Positions 16,568 through 24,649 of a stretch of DNA of 41,618 bases are shown one piece after another. Location of the stretch: positions 1-41,618 of the forward strand of contig JADIMT010000055.1 in assembly GCA_017694595.1 (NCBI GenBank). Reading direction: 5' to 3'. The notes under the pieces were generated by a model. It had not been told where the DNA came from. It did no database searches and was given only the letters and a program-made list of their open reading frames with translations. Origin of the DNA: Candidatus Ornithospirochaeta stercoripullorum (lineage in GTDB: Bacteria > Spirochaetota > Spirochaetia > Sphaerochaetales > Sphaerochaetaceae). The first letter of the stretch is position 1. Each line of letters begins with the position of its first letter. Made by a program: the position numbers and the translations under genes.

Positions 16568-17467
16568 TTACTCTTTCTCCATTAGATGCAATCGGACAGC
16601 CAGTAGCGGGTAGAGACAGATACACCAGATACCTAGTCCAAAGTATGTTGTGAACGATGTGAACTCTGCGGGGGCTGGTATGATGTGGATGATCATAGCA
16701 ACCAGCGCTGTGGAGACAAGTCCAAGTACAAATCTTGTGATCTTCATGCCCATCGATCCATTCTCAGGAGCTGATGAGACGAACTTTCTTTCCAGATAGA
16801 AGCCAAGCATTGCTCCTCCAGTGATTGCGAGCGTTGACATCAAATCTTCAAACGCGATTTTGTCGATTTCTGTGATAGAGAGCAGTATCGCGATAACAGC
16901 TCCTGCAATCGATGTCAGCAAGCCGAATATGAATGTGAAGACCAAGAATGGTCTTCTCTCATCATATAAACGAAGCATCAGCGGGGTGAGTATAAAGCCT
17001 GAGGCAAGTCCGATTATTGTTCCGATTGCTACGTCGAATGGCCAGTGCACACCGAGCACTAATCGTGATAGCGGAACAAGTACGATGGGTATAAGGCATA
17101 TTACAGTTGCCCATTTTTTCCAGATAGTGACTATCAATGAGGAATAGAAAGCTCCAGATGTCGTACTGTGCCCAGATGGGAATGAGTATCCTGTAGCTGT
17201 CGACAGTCTCTTTCCCTCTATCAAGTGAGGATAACGCTGGAATGGCCTTTCGACTTTGAAGATAGCTTTCAGCGATTGTGAGACGATGAGCGCGGATAAA
17301 AGCGCTGTGACTGCAGCGAAAGCTTTCTTGCGGCTTACGCACCATAGAAGAATCATGATGATGACTAATGGAATGGCTATCTCTTCAAAGAGAGAGAATA
17401 TCTCAGCGATTATCTGAATGGAATTTGTTCTGATGCTTTGCAGGAAAAGCAGAATATCAAGTTGCAT
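16568..17467 (-). CDS. PAP2 family membrane phosphatase
   Basis: A 299-residue membrane protein. The three phosphatase motifs are present: KVERPF (about residue 72), the catalytic PSGHSTTSG (about 99) and SRLVLGVHWPFDV (about 138, with Arg, His and Asp). Such enzymes dephosphorylate undecaprenyl pyrophosphate, phosphatidate or phosphatidylglycerol phosphate at the membrane. The last 130 residues add several more membrane segments beyond the PAP2 core, so the protein is longer than a minimal PAP2. Its ATG directly follows the stop codon of the EamA gene (TAAATG) with a GGAAGGAG ribosome site, so the two are co-transcribed. Confidence 0.9.
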   Translation of the reverse strand: MQLDILLFLQSIRTNSIQIIAEIFSLFEEIAIPLVIIMILLWCVSRKKAFAAVTALLSALIVSQSLKAIFKVERPFQRYPHLIEGKRLSTATGYSFPSGHSTTSGAFYSSLIVTIWKKWATVICLIPIVLVPLSRLVLGVHWPFDVAIGTIIGLASGFILTPLMLRLYDERRPFLVFTFIFGLLTSIAGAVIAILLSITEIDKIAFEDLMSTLAITGGAMLGFYLERKFVSSAPENGSMGMKITRFVLGLVSTALVAMIIHIIPAPAEFTSFTTYFGLGIWCICLYPLLAVRLHLMEKE

Positions 17468-18325
17468 TTATGACTCCTTCCTCTCTGAGAGGAACATGAG
17501 AAGCGCCATCAGTATGATGACTGCATATCCAATCAGGCTCAACGCATCCGGTATCTGTGAAAAGACGAACCAGCCGATGAGCGCTGTGAAGATGACTTGT
17601 GAATAATCATATACGGAAATTTCCCTCGCAGGAGCATAGCGATAGGTTGCTGTGATTGAGAACTGCCCACCAGCTGCAGCAAGTCCTGCCAGAAGAAGGA
17701 TGAAAAGCTGTGTTATCTCCATCGGAACGAATGAGAATATCATATAAGGGACAGTTACAAGACATGAGAAAACGGAGAAGAAGAGCACAACAACAGGTCC
17801 GCTGACACCTCTCTTCCCAAGGGCTCTTACGCATGTGTACGCGCTTCCAGCTCCCAATCCTCCTAAGAATCCTATCAGAGAGGCTCCCAGATTAACATTC
17901 TGAAATGTAGGCTTTATGACAAAAAGTGAACCAATGAAGGCTCCAAGGACTATCAAAGCGACCTTTGGCTTGATTTTCTCCTTTAGGAAGAGCAGAGAGA
18001 AGAGCAATGTAAAGAATGGAGCCATCTTATTCAGCATGGTTGCATCTGAGAGAATCAGATGATCGACAGCATAGAAGTTGCCAAGAATACCTACAGTCCC
18101 TGTTGCAGAACGAAGCAAGAGCAGGGGAATGTCCTTTTTATGTACGGAAATTGACTTCCTTTCTTTCAAGACTAGAACAAATGCGACAAGAGCCGCGATG
18201 AAATTGCGGAAAAAACTCTTCTCTATAGAGGGAATATCTCCTGCGAGTCTGACAAACATATTCATCATCGCAAAGCAGAATGCAGATGAAAGGATGCAAA
18301 GTATTCCCTTTATTCTTCTGTCCAT
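17468..18325 (-). CDS. EamA/DMT family transporter
   Basis: A 285-residue ten-segment membrane protein of the drug/metabolite transporter superfamily, with two EamA repeats (residues about 5-135 and 145-278). The N-terminal ILCILSSAFCFAMMNMFVRL and the VAFVLVLKERKS region fit the family. It could move an amino-acid-like or other small metabolite; substrate is not predictable. The open frame starts at 18400, but ATG 18325 (MDRRIKG) is the plausible start: a -10 element lies directly before it and the upstream extension is not signal-like. It is first in a two-gene operon with the PAP2 gene. Confidence 0.88.
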   Translation of the reverse strand: MDRRIKGILCILSSAFCFAMMNMFVRLAGDIPSIEKSFFRNFIAALVAFVLVLKERKSISVHKKDIPLLLLRSATGTVGILGNFYAVDHLILSDATMLNKMAPFFTLLFSLLFLKEKIKPKVALIVLGAFIGSLFVIKPTFQNVNLGASLIGFLGGLGAGSAYTCVRALGKRGVSGPVVVLFFSVFSCLVTVPYMIFSFVPMEITQLFILLLAGLAAAGGQFSITATYRYAPAREISVYDYSQVIFTALIGWFVFSQIPDALSLIGYAVIILMALLMFLSERKES

Positions 18326-18332
18326 GACTCGT

Positions 18333-18341
18333 ATTCTACCA
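18333..18341 (-). promoter_or_regulatory. Extended -10 of eamA; transcript predicted leaderless
   Basis: On the minus strand TGGTAGAAT (extended -10) is separated from the ATG at 18325 by 7 bases. There is no Shine-Dalgarno. Confidence 0.55.
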
Positions 18342-18397
18342 AATTGAGGTGATTGAGAAAATCTAGTAAATAACAGACAAAAATAATACGATATGTA

Positions 18398-18516
18398 CAA
18401 ATATATGTGAAGAAAAGTTCTTGCACGAAAGAAAACTTCAGTTAATAAATTTTTCTGAGGCTTGGATTTTCATACAATAAAATGAACCAATGTTCCGTTT
18501 TTTGCAAATATATGTG
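18398..18516. repeat. 12-bp direct repeat upstream of the TRAP operon
   Basis: CAAATATATGTG occurs exactly at 18398-18409 and 18505-18516, the second copy 10 bases before the -35 of the dctP promoter. This 308-bp gene-free stretch (18326-18633) is otherwise AT-rich with no coding signal. The repeats may bind an activator of the TRAP operon, but two copies in AT-rich DNA are weak evidence. Confidence 0.35.
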
Positions 18517-18525
18517 TTTTTCTAC

Positions 18526-18553
18526 TTGAAACTATGGATTTTACGGATACAAT
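18526..18553 (+). promoter_or_regulatory. Promoter of the TRAP transporter operon
   Basis: TTGAAA (18526-18531), a 16-base spacer and TACAAT (18548-18553); a TATAAT (18555-18560) overlaps just downstream. The leader is about 75 nt and ends in an AAAGGAGG ribosome site. Confidence 0.65.
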
Positions 18554-18633
18554 CTATAATTAACTGAAGAAATGTTCTCATTTCGATTTTCAGTGTTATT
18601 CTTTTGCTTCGTTTTCCATTAAAGGAGGAAACC

Positions 18634-19635
18634 ATGAAGAAAATTTCTGTGCTGCTTCTTGTTGCAGTAGCTATGATGATTCCTCTCTTCGCACAGGGTT
18701 CTGGCGAGAGCGGACAGACAGTTCTTACACTTTCAGAAGTTCATGCTGAAGGCTATCCTACAACACTCGCTGATTATGAGTTTGCTCGTCTTGTAGAAGA
18801 GAGAACAGAGGGAAGAATCAAGATTGAAGTTTACTCTGGTGGAACACTGTATGGTGAAGAGACTGGTTCTATTGAAGCTCTCCAGATTGGTGACCTTGCA
18901 TTCGCACGTGTTTCCGCATCTCCTGTTGCTTCCTATGTTCCAGCACTCAACGTAATCCAGCTTCCTTATCTCTATAGAGATGGCGAGCATATGTGGCAGG
19001 TTCTCAATGGACCTATCGGACAGCAGATGCTTGAGGATATCGAGGCTTCTGGTTCAGGTCTCGTAGGTCTTTGCTACTATGACGCTGGTGCTAGAAACTT
19101 CTATACAACAACTCCTGTTACATGCGCAGCTGACATGGCAGGTCTCAAGATCAGACTCCAGAACAACCCAATGATGGTTGAGATGGTTCAGCTTCTTGGT
19201 GGCAATGGTGTTACAGGTATCGGACCAAACGATGTTTACTCAGCTATCCAGCAGGGAACAATCGATGGCGCAGAGAACAACTGGCCAACATACGAGTCAA
19301 TGGGCGACTATCAGGTAGCTCCATACTTCGTACTTGATGGACACACAAGAGTTCCTGAGATCCTTCTCGCTTCTCAGGCTGTTCTTGACACACTTGATCC
19401 AGCAGACGTTGAGATCATCAAGCTGTGTGCAAAAGAGACACAGGCTTATGAGATTGAGCAGTGGGCTCTCCGTGAGCAGTCTTCTGAGGAGAAGGTTACT
19501 TCCGAAGGTGTTATCGTAACAGAGCTCACACCAGAGCAGCTGCAGGAGTTCCAGGACAAGATGGCTCCTCTCTATGCAAAGTATGGTGCAGGTTACGAGG
19601 ATGTAATCGCAGAAATCCAGAATACTGGACTTTGA
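18634..19635 (+). CDS. dctP: TRAP transporter solute-binding protein DctP
   Basis: A 333-residue periplasmic binding protein of the TRAP (DctP/TeaA) class. After a signal peptide (cleavage likely after LFA) it shows the family pattern: YEFARLVEERTEGRIKIEVYSGG, LPYLYRD, the RNFYTTTPV region, then MAGLKIRLQNNPMMVEM, where the Arg normally clamps the ligand carboxylate, and QGTIDGAENNWPTYESM. It hands an organic acid to DctQ-DctM, driven by a sodium or proton gradient. The ligand is unknown: C4-dicarboxylates, sugar acids and sialic acid are all possible in this class. ATG 18634 has a perfect AAAGGAGG ribosome site; the upstream TTG at 18604 is rejected. Confidence 0.93.
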   Translation: MKKISVLLLVAVAMMIPLFAQGSGESGQTVLTLSEVHAEGYPTTLADYEFARLVEERTEGRIKIEVYSGGTLYGEETGSIEALQIGDLAFARVSASPVASYVPALNVIQLPYLYRDGEHMWQVLNGPIGQQMLEDIEASGSGLVGLCYYDAGARNFYTTTPVTCAADMAGLKIRLQNNPMMVEMVQLLGGNGVTGIGPNDVYSAIQQGTIDGAENNWPTYESMGDYQVAPYFVLDGHTRVPEILLASQAVLDTLDPADVEIIKLCAKETQAYEIEQWALREQSSEEKVTSEGVIVTELTPEQLQEFQDKMAPLYAKYGAGYEDVIAEIQNTGL

Positions 19636-19650
19636 TTGTCAATTATGCTC

Positions 19651-19673
19651 AACGGGGAGAGTCTCTCCCCGTT
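19651..19673 (+). terminator. Intercistronic hairpin between dctP and dctQ
   Basis: A perfect 10-bp GC-rich stem with a 3-base loop, followed by an AT-rich stretch without a full T run. Placed after the binding-protein gene it probably causes partial termination or 3'-end protection, giving more DctP than membrane subunits. Confidence 0.75.
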
Positions 19674-19697
19674 TATAAATTTTAGGGGAGGCGGACA

Positions 19698-20360
19698 ATG
19701 TCCGGATCATTACTTCATAACTGGCTGGTAGATAACAAACTTGTTATTGATAAAAGCCAGTACAAAGGCAAGACGCCATTCAAAGCATATATCATTCTAG
19801 TCAACCACTGGTGTCACAGAATCATTCTGACGATTTCCCAGATTGCACTTATCGTCATGCTTTGCATTGTTTTCTGGAATGTCGTTCTGCGTTATTGCTT
19901 CAATACAGGTATCGGTGCTGTAGATGAGGTCGCAAGACTTCTTGTTACATGCTTCACATTCCTTGCATGTGCTATCGGTGTAAGAGACCATATGCATATT
20001 TCTGTCACGATGGTTTACAACAGATTCAAGAAGGGCGGAAAGATGCGTAAATTCATGGATGTGCTTCCAGATGTATCCACTCTTTTCTGTGGTGCGTTCT
20101 TCTTCTATTTTGGAGGGAGCTACATGCTTCGTCTGATGGGGCTTCCAGGCACTCTCCCGATGACAGGACTTCCTACATGGGTGCAGTATATAGCAGTTCC
20201 ATTTGCAGGTATCATCATGGTATTTGACTCAATTCTCTTCCTTATCAGAGTTCTCAATCCTAATGATCTTCTCTATAGTGAAGCAGAAGTTGATTATGAG
20301 GAACTTGTAAAACAGCAGGCTGCAGAGGCCGCTGCTGCTGCAAAGGGAGGAAAGAACTGA
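19698..20360 (+). CDS. dctQ: TRAP transporter small membrane subunit DctQ
   Basis: A 220-residue four-segment membrane protein. The DctQ domain covers residues about 50-190 (IALIVMLCIVFWNVVLRYCF, GAVDEVARLLVTCFTFLACAIGVR, and a closing pair of segments). The N-terminal 40 residues are an extra soluble stretch, and the tail is Ala- and Lys-rich. It forms the membrane complex with DctM. ATG 19698 has a GGGGAGG ribosome site; the stop codon overlaps the dctM start (TGATG). Confidence 0.93.
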   Translation: MSGSLLHNWLVDNKLVIDKSQYKGKTPFKAYIILVNHWCHRIILTISQIALIVMLCIVFWNVVLRYCFNTGIGAVDEVARLLVTCFTFLACAIGVRDHMHISVTMVYNRFKKGGKMRKFMDVLPDVSTLFCGAFFFYFGGSYMLRLMGLPGTLPMTGLPTWVQYIAVPFAGIIMVFDSILFLIRVLNPNDLLYSEAEVDYEELVKQQAAEAAAAAKGGKN

Positions 20361-21748
20361 TGGCAAGTACAACTATTGCAATTATTGTGCTCATCGGAGG
20401 CTTTTTCCTTCTGATGGCATTTAAAGTACCTGTAACATTCTCGATGTTCATTGCAGCTATTGCTTCGACATTCTTTGTTCCTGGTACAAACCCGACGACA
20501 ATGGTCCGCATGATGCTCGATGGCGTAAACAACTTCACGATGCTCGCCATCCCGTTCTTCATAGTCATGGGCGAAATCATGGCGGCAGGTCAGATCTCCG
20601 ATAAAATCGTTGATCTTGCAAACCTTGCTGTAGGTCGTTTCCGCGGTGGCCTTGCATATGTTAACTGTATCGACTCCATGTTCTTCGGTGGTATCTCCGG
20701 TTCAGCTGTTGCTGACGTATCATCACTTGGTTCTGTTGTTATTCCTATGATGGTCAAGCAGGGATATGACAGGGAGTTCACTGTCGGTCTTACAGTTACA
20801 ACTGCTTGCCAGGGTGTTCTTATTCCACCATCACACAACATGGTTATCTACGCTCTTGCAGCTGGTACAGGTGTCTCTATCGGACAGCTTTTCTATGCAG
20901 GCTTCGCTCCTGGAATCTGTCTCGGACTTGGCTTCATGCTTATGTGTTTCCTCCTCGGAAAGAAATATAACTTCCCGAAGGGAGAGAAGATGTATAAGAA
21001 TGATCGTGTAAGATGGATTGGCAAGGCGAATGGCCAGAGCGGCAAGCTTCCTGAGGGAGAGGGCTGGATTGCTATCGGCAACATTGCACTTGGAAACTGC
21101 ATGAGAGTTCTTCTCAGTGCTATCCTGCCTATGATGACTCTTGTAATCATCCTCGTTGGAACAGGTGCAGGTGTGTTCACAGCAACTGAAAGCTCTGCAG
21201 TCGCTTGTTTCTACACATTCATCCTGACATATTTCATCTTCCGTGCTGATAAGATCAAGAATTTCGGTAAGGTATTGAGAAATTCCCTCAAGACACTTGC
21301 TGTTGTTCTTACGCTTATCGGAACAGCTAAAGCATTCGCTTATATGATGACAAGACTGAGAATTCCTGCAGCTATCACAAATGCTCTTATCGGATTCTCT
21401 GATAATCCATATGTGATTTTCCTTATCATCAATATCCTGTTGCTTATCCTTGGCTGTTTCATGGATATGGCTCCGCTTATCATGATCATGACTCCGATTC
21501 TGCTTCCTGTCGTCCAGCAGCTTGGAATGACGGATGTTCATTTCGGTATCATCATTATCTTCAACTTGGCTATCGGTCTGTGTACACCTCCTGTAGGCTC
21601 TGCGCTTTTCGTTGGCTGTGCTGTTGGTAAGTCATCTCTGGAAGCTACAGCGAAGAAGATGCTCCCGCTCTTTGCGGTCATGCTTATCATGCTGTTGGTT
21701 TTCACATACGTTCCGTATATCTTCCAGATTCCACTTTTCGGATATTGA
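20360..21748 (+). CDS. dctM: TRAP transporter large membrane subunit DctM
   Basis: A 462-residue polytopic membrane protein (DctM, IT superfamily), the translocating subunit. Landmarks are FFIVMGEIMAAGQISDKIVDLA, FFGGISGSAVADVSSLGSVV, and LPVVQQLGMTDVHFGIIIIFNLAIGLCTPPVG near the end. Between about residues 200 and 235 there is a polar loop that is longer than in typical DctM. Translationally coupled to dctQ and last in the operon; a terminator follows. Confidence 0.94.
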   Translation: MASTTIAIIVLIGGFFLLMAFKVPVTFSMFIAAIASTFFVPGTNPTTMVRMMLDGVNNFTMLAIPFFIVMGEIMAAGQISDKIVDLANLAVGRFRGGLAYVNCIDSMFFGGISGSAVADVSSLGSVVIPMMVKQGYDREFTVGLTVTTACQGVLIPPSHNMVIYALAAGTGVSIGQLFYAGFAPGICLGLGFMLMCFLLGKKYNFPKGEKMYKNDRVRWIGKANGQSGKLPEGEGWIAIGNIALGNCMRVLLSAILPMMTLVIILVGTGAGVFTATESSAVACFYTFILTYFIFRADKIKNFGKVLRNSLKTLAVVLTLIGTAKAFAYMMTRLRIPAAITNALIGFSDNPYVIFLIINILLLILGCFMDMAPLIMIMTPILLPVVQQLGMTDVHFGIIIIFNLAIGLCTPPVGSALFVGCAVGKSSLEATAKKMLPLFAVMLIMLLVFTYVPYIFQIPLFGY

Positions 21749-21758
21749 TTTCATTTAC

Positions 21759-21795
21759 GCCCGCTTCATCTGGAGCGGGCATAGTCCTTTTTTTT
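21759..21795 (+). terminator. Terminator after the TRAP operon
   Basis: A perfect 7-bp GC stem (21759-21765 with 21774-21780), 8-base loop, then 7 bases and eight T (21788-21795). The gap before the T run may weaken it. The trkA ATG lies only 4 bases after the T run. Confidence 0.65.
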
Positions 21796-21799
21796 GTGT

Positions 21800-23158
21800 A
21801 TGAAGATTTTAATTATTGGCGCTGGTAGAAGAGGAGTCAGAATCGGCAGGCATCTCGCCGCTGAGGGTTCTTCTATCACTTTTCTTGATAAATCAATTTC
21901 CAGATGCCATGCTGCTGAAGCTAAAGTCGATTGCTTAGCAGTTTGTGGATCGGGAACAGACCTTGAAAAACTCAAAGAAGCAGGTGCCGCAGATGCTGAT
22001 ACGGTTATCGCAGTGACGGATTCAGATGAAGTGAATATCGTTTCATGTGGCATCATCGCTTCTGAATTTCCTTCTGTAGTAAACACAATTGCAGCTATCC
22101 GGTCATCAGGGTATTTAGGAGCAGAGGGGCTTCCTCCGAAAATCCTTGGCATTACGCACATAATCAATCCAGACCAGGAGGGAGCTCACAGGATTCTAGA
22201 TACAATCCACTATGGGCTCTATCGCGATACGCTTATCTTCCCCGGTACAGATTTCATGATTTTCACTGTGCAGGAAGGGCAGGGTGCCATCAGACAGGGA
22301 GATGCTGTCATGGCGCTTCGTAAGCGCATAAATGAGAACTTCGTCATTGCAGCTATCTACAGGCATGGAGCTGTTATCATTCCGACTGGTGAAACCGAGA
22401 TCAGGCAAGGTGATATCGCTGTTGTTATCACAGATAGCGATAAAGCGTACTCTTCCTTAAGTGGGTCCTCAGAGAGAGAGGTTTACAGCGAGCCTGACAA
22501 TTTGGTAATTCTGGGTGCTACTAGGATCACGAGATTCCTTCTCTATGCTTTCTCTCCAAAGGAAAGGAAGAGAGTGCGCCTTATCGAGAAGGATGCGGCT
22601 GCGGCTGAGGAATTTGCCTCTCTATTTCCTGAGGTGACTGTACTGAATGCTTCCATTACAGATGAGAGCATCTGGGAAGATGAGGATTTAGGAGCATCGG
22701 ATCTATTCATCAGTCTTACAGATAATGATGAGCTTAATATCGTCACAGCTGGCTATGCTCGAAGAATCGGTACAAAGAAGACAATTGCTCAAGTCAAATC
22801 CAACTCCAATTACAGTCAATTCGCCCTCTCGCTTGGTGTAGATGTCGCACTATCAATTACTGATGTCACTGTCGACTCACTTATACGTTATCTCAGGGGT
22901 GATGGTATTTCCGCTATGCATACGCTCTTTGAAGGTGAGCTGGAAGTTTATGAGTATGTCATTCAAGATTCATTTCCGTTCTTGGGAAAAGCCCTGAAGC
23001 ATGTCCATTTCAGAAACAGAATCGTCATTGCTGGCGTAAGGCGTGCAGATGGCACTTCGCTTGTCCCGGATGGAGAGTATGTTTTCACTGAAGGAGATAG
23101 CCTGATTCTTTCCATTCGCCATGATGAGAGTGGTTATCTCAAGGAGCTGTTCCGCTGA
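21800..23158 (+). CDS. trkA: Trk potassium uptake regulatory subunit TrkA
   Basis: A 452-residue cytoplasmic protein with two RCK units, each a Rossmann NAD-binding domain plus TrkA-C domain. The first has an intact KILIIGAGRRGVRIG nucleotide motif; the second (VILGATRITRFLL, about residue 235) lacks the glycines of a canonical site. TrkA-C domains fall near 140-220 and 370-452. It gates the TrkH channel in response to nucleotides. No ribosome site precedes ATG 21800, only an eight-T run, and no promoter is evident between it and dctM, so how translation starts is unclear. It overlaps trkH by TGATG. Confidence 0.92.
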   Translation: MKILIIGAGRRGVRIGRHLAAEGSSITFLDKSISRCHAAEAKVDCLAVCGSGTDLEKLKEAGAADADTVIAVTDSDEVNIVSCGIIASEFPSVVNTIAAIRSSGYLGAEGLPPKILGITHIINPDQEGAHRILDTIHYGLYRDTLIFPGTDFMIFTVQEGQGAIRQGDAVMALRKRINENFVIAAIYRHGAVIIPTGETEIRQGDIAVVITDSDKAYSSLSGSSEREVYSEPDNLVILGATRITRFLLYAFSPKERKRVRLIEKDAAAAEEFASLFPEVTVLNASITDESIWEDEDLGASDLFISLTDNDELNIVTAGYARRIGTKKTIAQVKSNSNYSQFALSLGVDVALSITDVTVDSLIRYLRGDGISAMHTLFEGELEVYEYVIQDSFPFLGKALKHVHFRNRIVIAGVRRADGTSLVPDGEYVFTEGDSLILSIRHDESGYLKELFR

Positions 23159-24600
23159 TGCATATAAAGTCTGTTTTGCGAGTACTTGCACTTATTCAGC
23201 TTCTTGTTGGTGTTTGCATGCTTGTTCCGTTTGCCCTTGCTTTCTATTATGATGAAGGCGAAGCTGTGGATGCCTTTGCTGTTACAGAAGGAGCTATTGT
23301 TCTCTTCGCTTTTTTCATTCTGATTGCCACGCGGAAAGAGAAAACGACAATCAAGGCGCGTGATAGCTATCTCTTAGTTACGCTTGTCTGGGTGGTTGCA
23401 ACAGCTTTCGGCGCCTTGCCGCTTTATCTTACGCATACGTTCGAGACTTATCCATCTTGTTATTTTGAAATCATGTCAGGATTCACGACGACAGGAGCTA
23501 CTGCGCTGTCTTCGATAGAGGATAAGATGAAATCCATCCTCTTTTGGCGCGGTATGACAAACTGGCTGGGTGGCATGGGTATCGTCGTTCTCTTCGTTGC
23601 GCTTATCCCGTTTATTGGACTTAAGGGGACGAGCCTTGTCAACGCTGAGTCTGTAGGTCCGACAAAGGATAAGCTGACGCCGAAAATACAGCATACAGCT
23701 TTCGCGCTTTGGGCTATCTACACATTCTTTTCATTTGTTCAGGTACTGCTTCTCTGGATTGAGATACCGCTCTATGATGCTGTGACTGTCATGTTCGGCA
23801 CTATGGGAGCGGCTGGCTTCTCTGCTAAGAACTCATCGATAGGTAGTTATCATTCGGCTTATGTTGACTGGATAGTTACCATCTTCATGATTATAGCGGG
23901 CTCTAACTTCTCGCTTTATTTCAAAGCAATCAGAGGCCATGTGAAGGAAGCTACGAAGGATAAGGAACTCAGGCTTTACTTGTTTATCATCACAGTTTTC
24001 ACGCTGTTGATCACATTCGATGTCATCGATACTTATGGTGGCTTCATGACAGCGCTTCGCTATGCAGCTTTCCATGTCGCTTCTATCATAACAACGACTG
24101 GTTTTGCGACATATGATTACAATTTCTGGCCACAGTTCTCAAAGACGTTGCTCGTCCTTCTCTTCTTTGTCGGAGGCTGTGCAGGATCCGCAGGTGGCGG
24201 TATCAAAGTAACGAGAGTAGGTGCGATGATATCCCTGGCAAAGAATGCCATCAAGAAGCGTTTGCATCCTAATGCAGTCATCCCGTTGAAACTTGGAGAT
24301 GCAAATATAGATCAGAGTACAATGCTATCGTTGGCTGGTTTTGTCGGTGCTTATATCCTCTCAGGCTTGATCGGAACTGTGATTTTCTCGCTATCTGGCT
24401 ATGACTTTGAAACCTGCTTCACCGCAAGCTTCCTGCTTTTGGGAAATATCGGTATAGGTATGGGAGATGTTGGACCAAGTGGTAATTTCTCCATCTTCTC
24501 TGATTGGATTCTCTCTGCTGGTTCATTCCTGATGCTGATTGGCCGTCTGGAGCTTTTCACAGTCTTTGCGCTCTTTACGAGAAATTTCTGGAAGAAATAA
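23158..24600 (+). CDS. trkH: Trk/Ktr-type potassium uptake membrane subunit TrkH
   Basis: A 480-residue potassium channel-like transporter. The four selectivity-filter loops are visible: TTGATAL (about residue 118), GTMGAAGF (about 212), TTTGFATYDY (about 313) and GNIGIGMGDVGPSG (about 430). The membrane path GGMGIVVLFVALIP between them is typical. It works with TrkA, coupled by the overlapping TGATG, to import K+ for turgor and pH homeostasis. The gene ends just before the leader hairpin of the exported hydrolase. Confidence 0.94.
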   Translation: MHIKSVLRVLALIQLLVGVCMLVPFALAFYYDEGEAVDAFAVTEGAIVLFAFFILIATRKEKTTIKARDSYLLVTLVWVVATAFGALPLYLTHTFETYPSCYFEIMSGFTTTGATALSSIEDKMKSILFWRGMTNWLGGMGIVVLFVALIPFIGLKGTSLVNAESVGPTKDKLTPKIQHTAFALWAIYTFFSFVQVLLLWIEIPLYDAVTVMFGTMGAAGFSAKNSSIGSYHSAYVDWIVTIFMIIAGSNFSLYFKAIRGHVKEATKDKELRLYLFIITVFTLLITFDVIDTYGGFMTALRYAAFHVASIITTTGFATYDYNFWPQFSKTLLVLLFFVGGCAGSAGGGIKVTRVGAMISLAKNAIKKRLHPNAVIPLKLGDANIDQSTMLSLAGFVGAYILSGLIGTVIFSLSGYDFETCFTASFLLLGNIGIGMGDVGPSGNFSIFSDWILSAGSFLMLIGRLELFTVFALFTRNFWKK

Positions 24601-24606
24601 AGTATA

Positions 24607-24644
24607 TTCTCTCCTTTCTGGTGTACACTATTGAAAGGAGAGGA
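24607..24644 (+). promoter_or_regulatory. Hairpin sequestering the ribosome site of the exported hydrolase gene
   Basis: CTCTCCTTTC (24609-24618) pairs perfectly with GAAAGGAGAG (24633-24642), extendable by two more pairs to 24607/24644, around a 14-base loop. The right arm contains the whole Shine-Dalgarno (AAGGAGAGG), ending 6 bases before ATG 24650. No T run follows, so it is not a simple terminator of trkH. A closed hairpin should block translation until it is melted or rearranged: a thermometer-like or ligand/protein-controlled switch. Confidence 0.65.
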
Positions 24645-24649
24645 AGTTT

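Noticed and set aside
20831-21541. 236-codon open frame antisense to dctM
   Set aside because: Rich in Cys, His, Asp and Ser with no hydrophobic or domain pattern, and fully inside a well-supported gene; a shadow of its codon bias.
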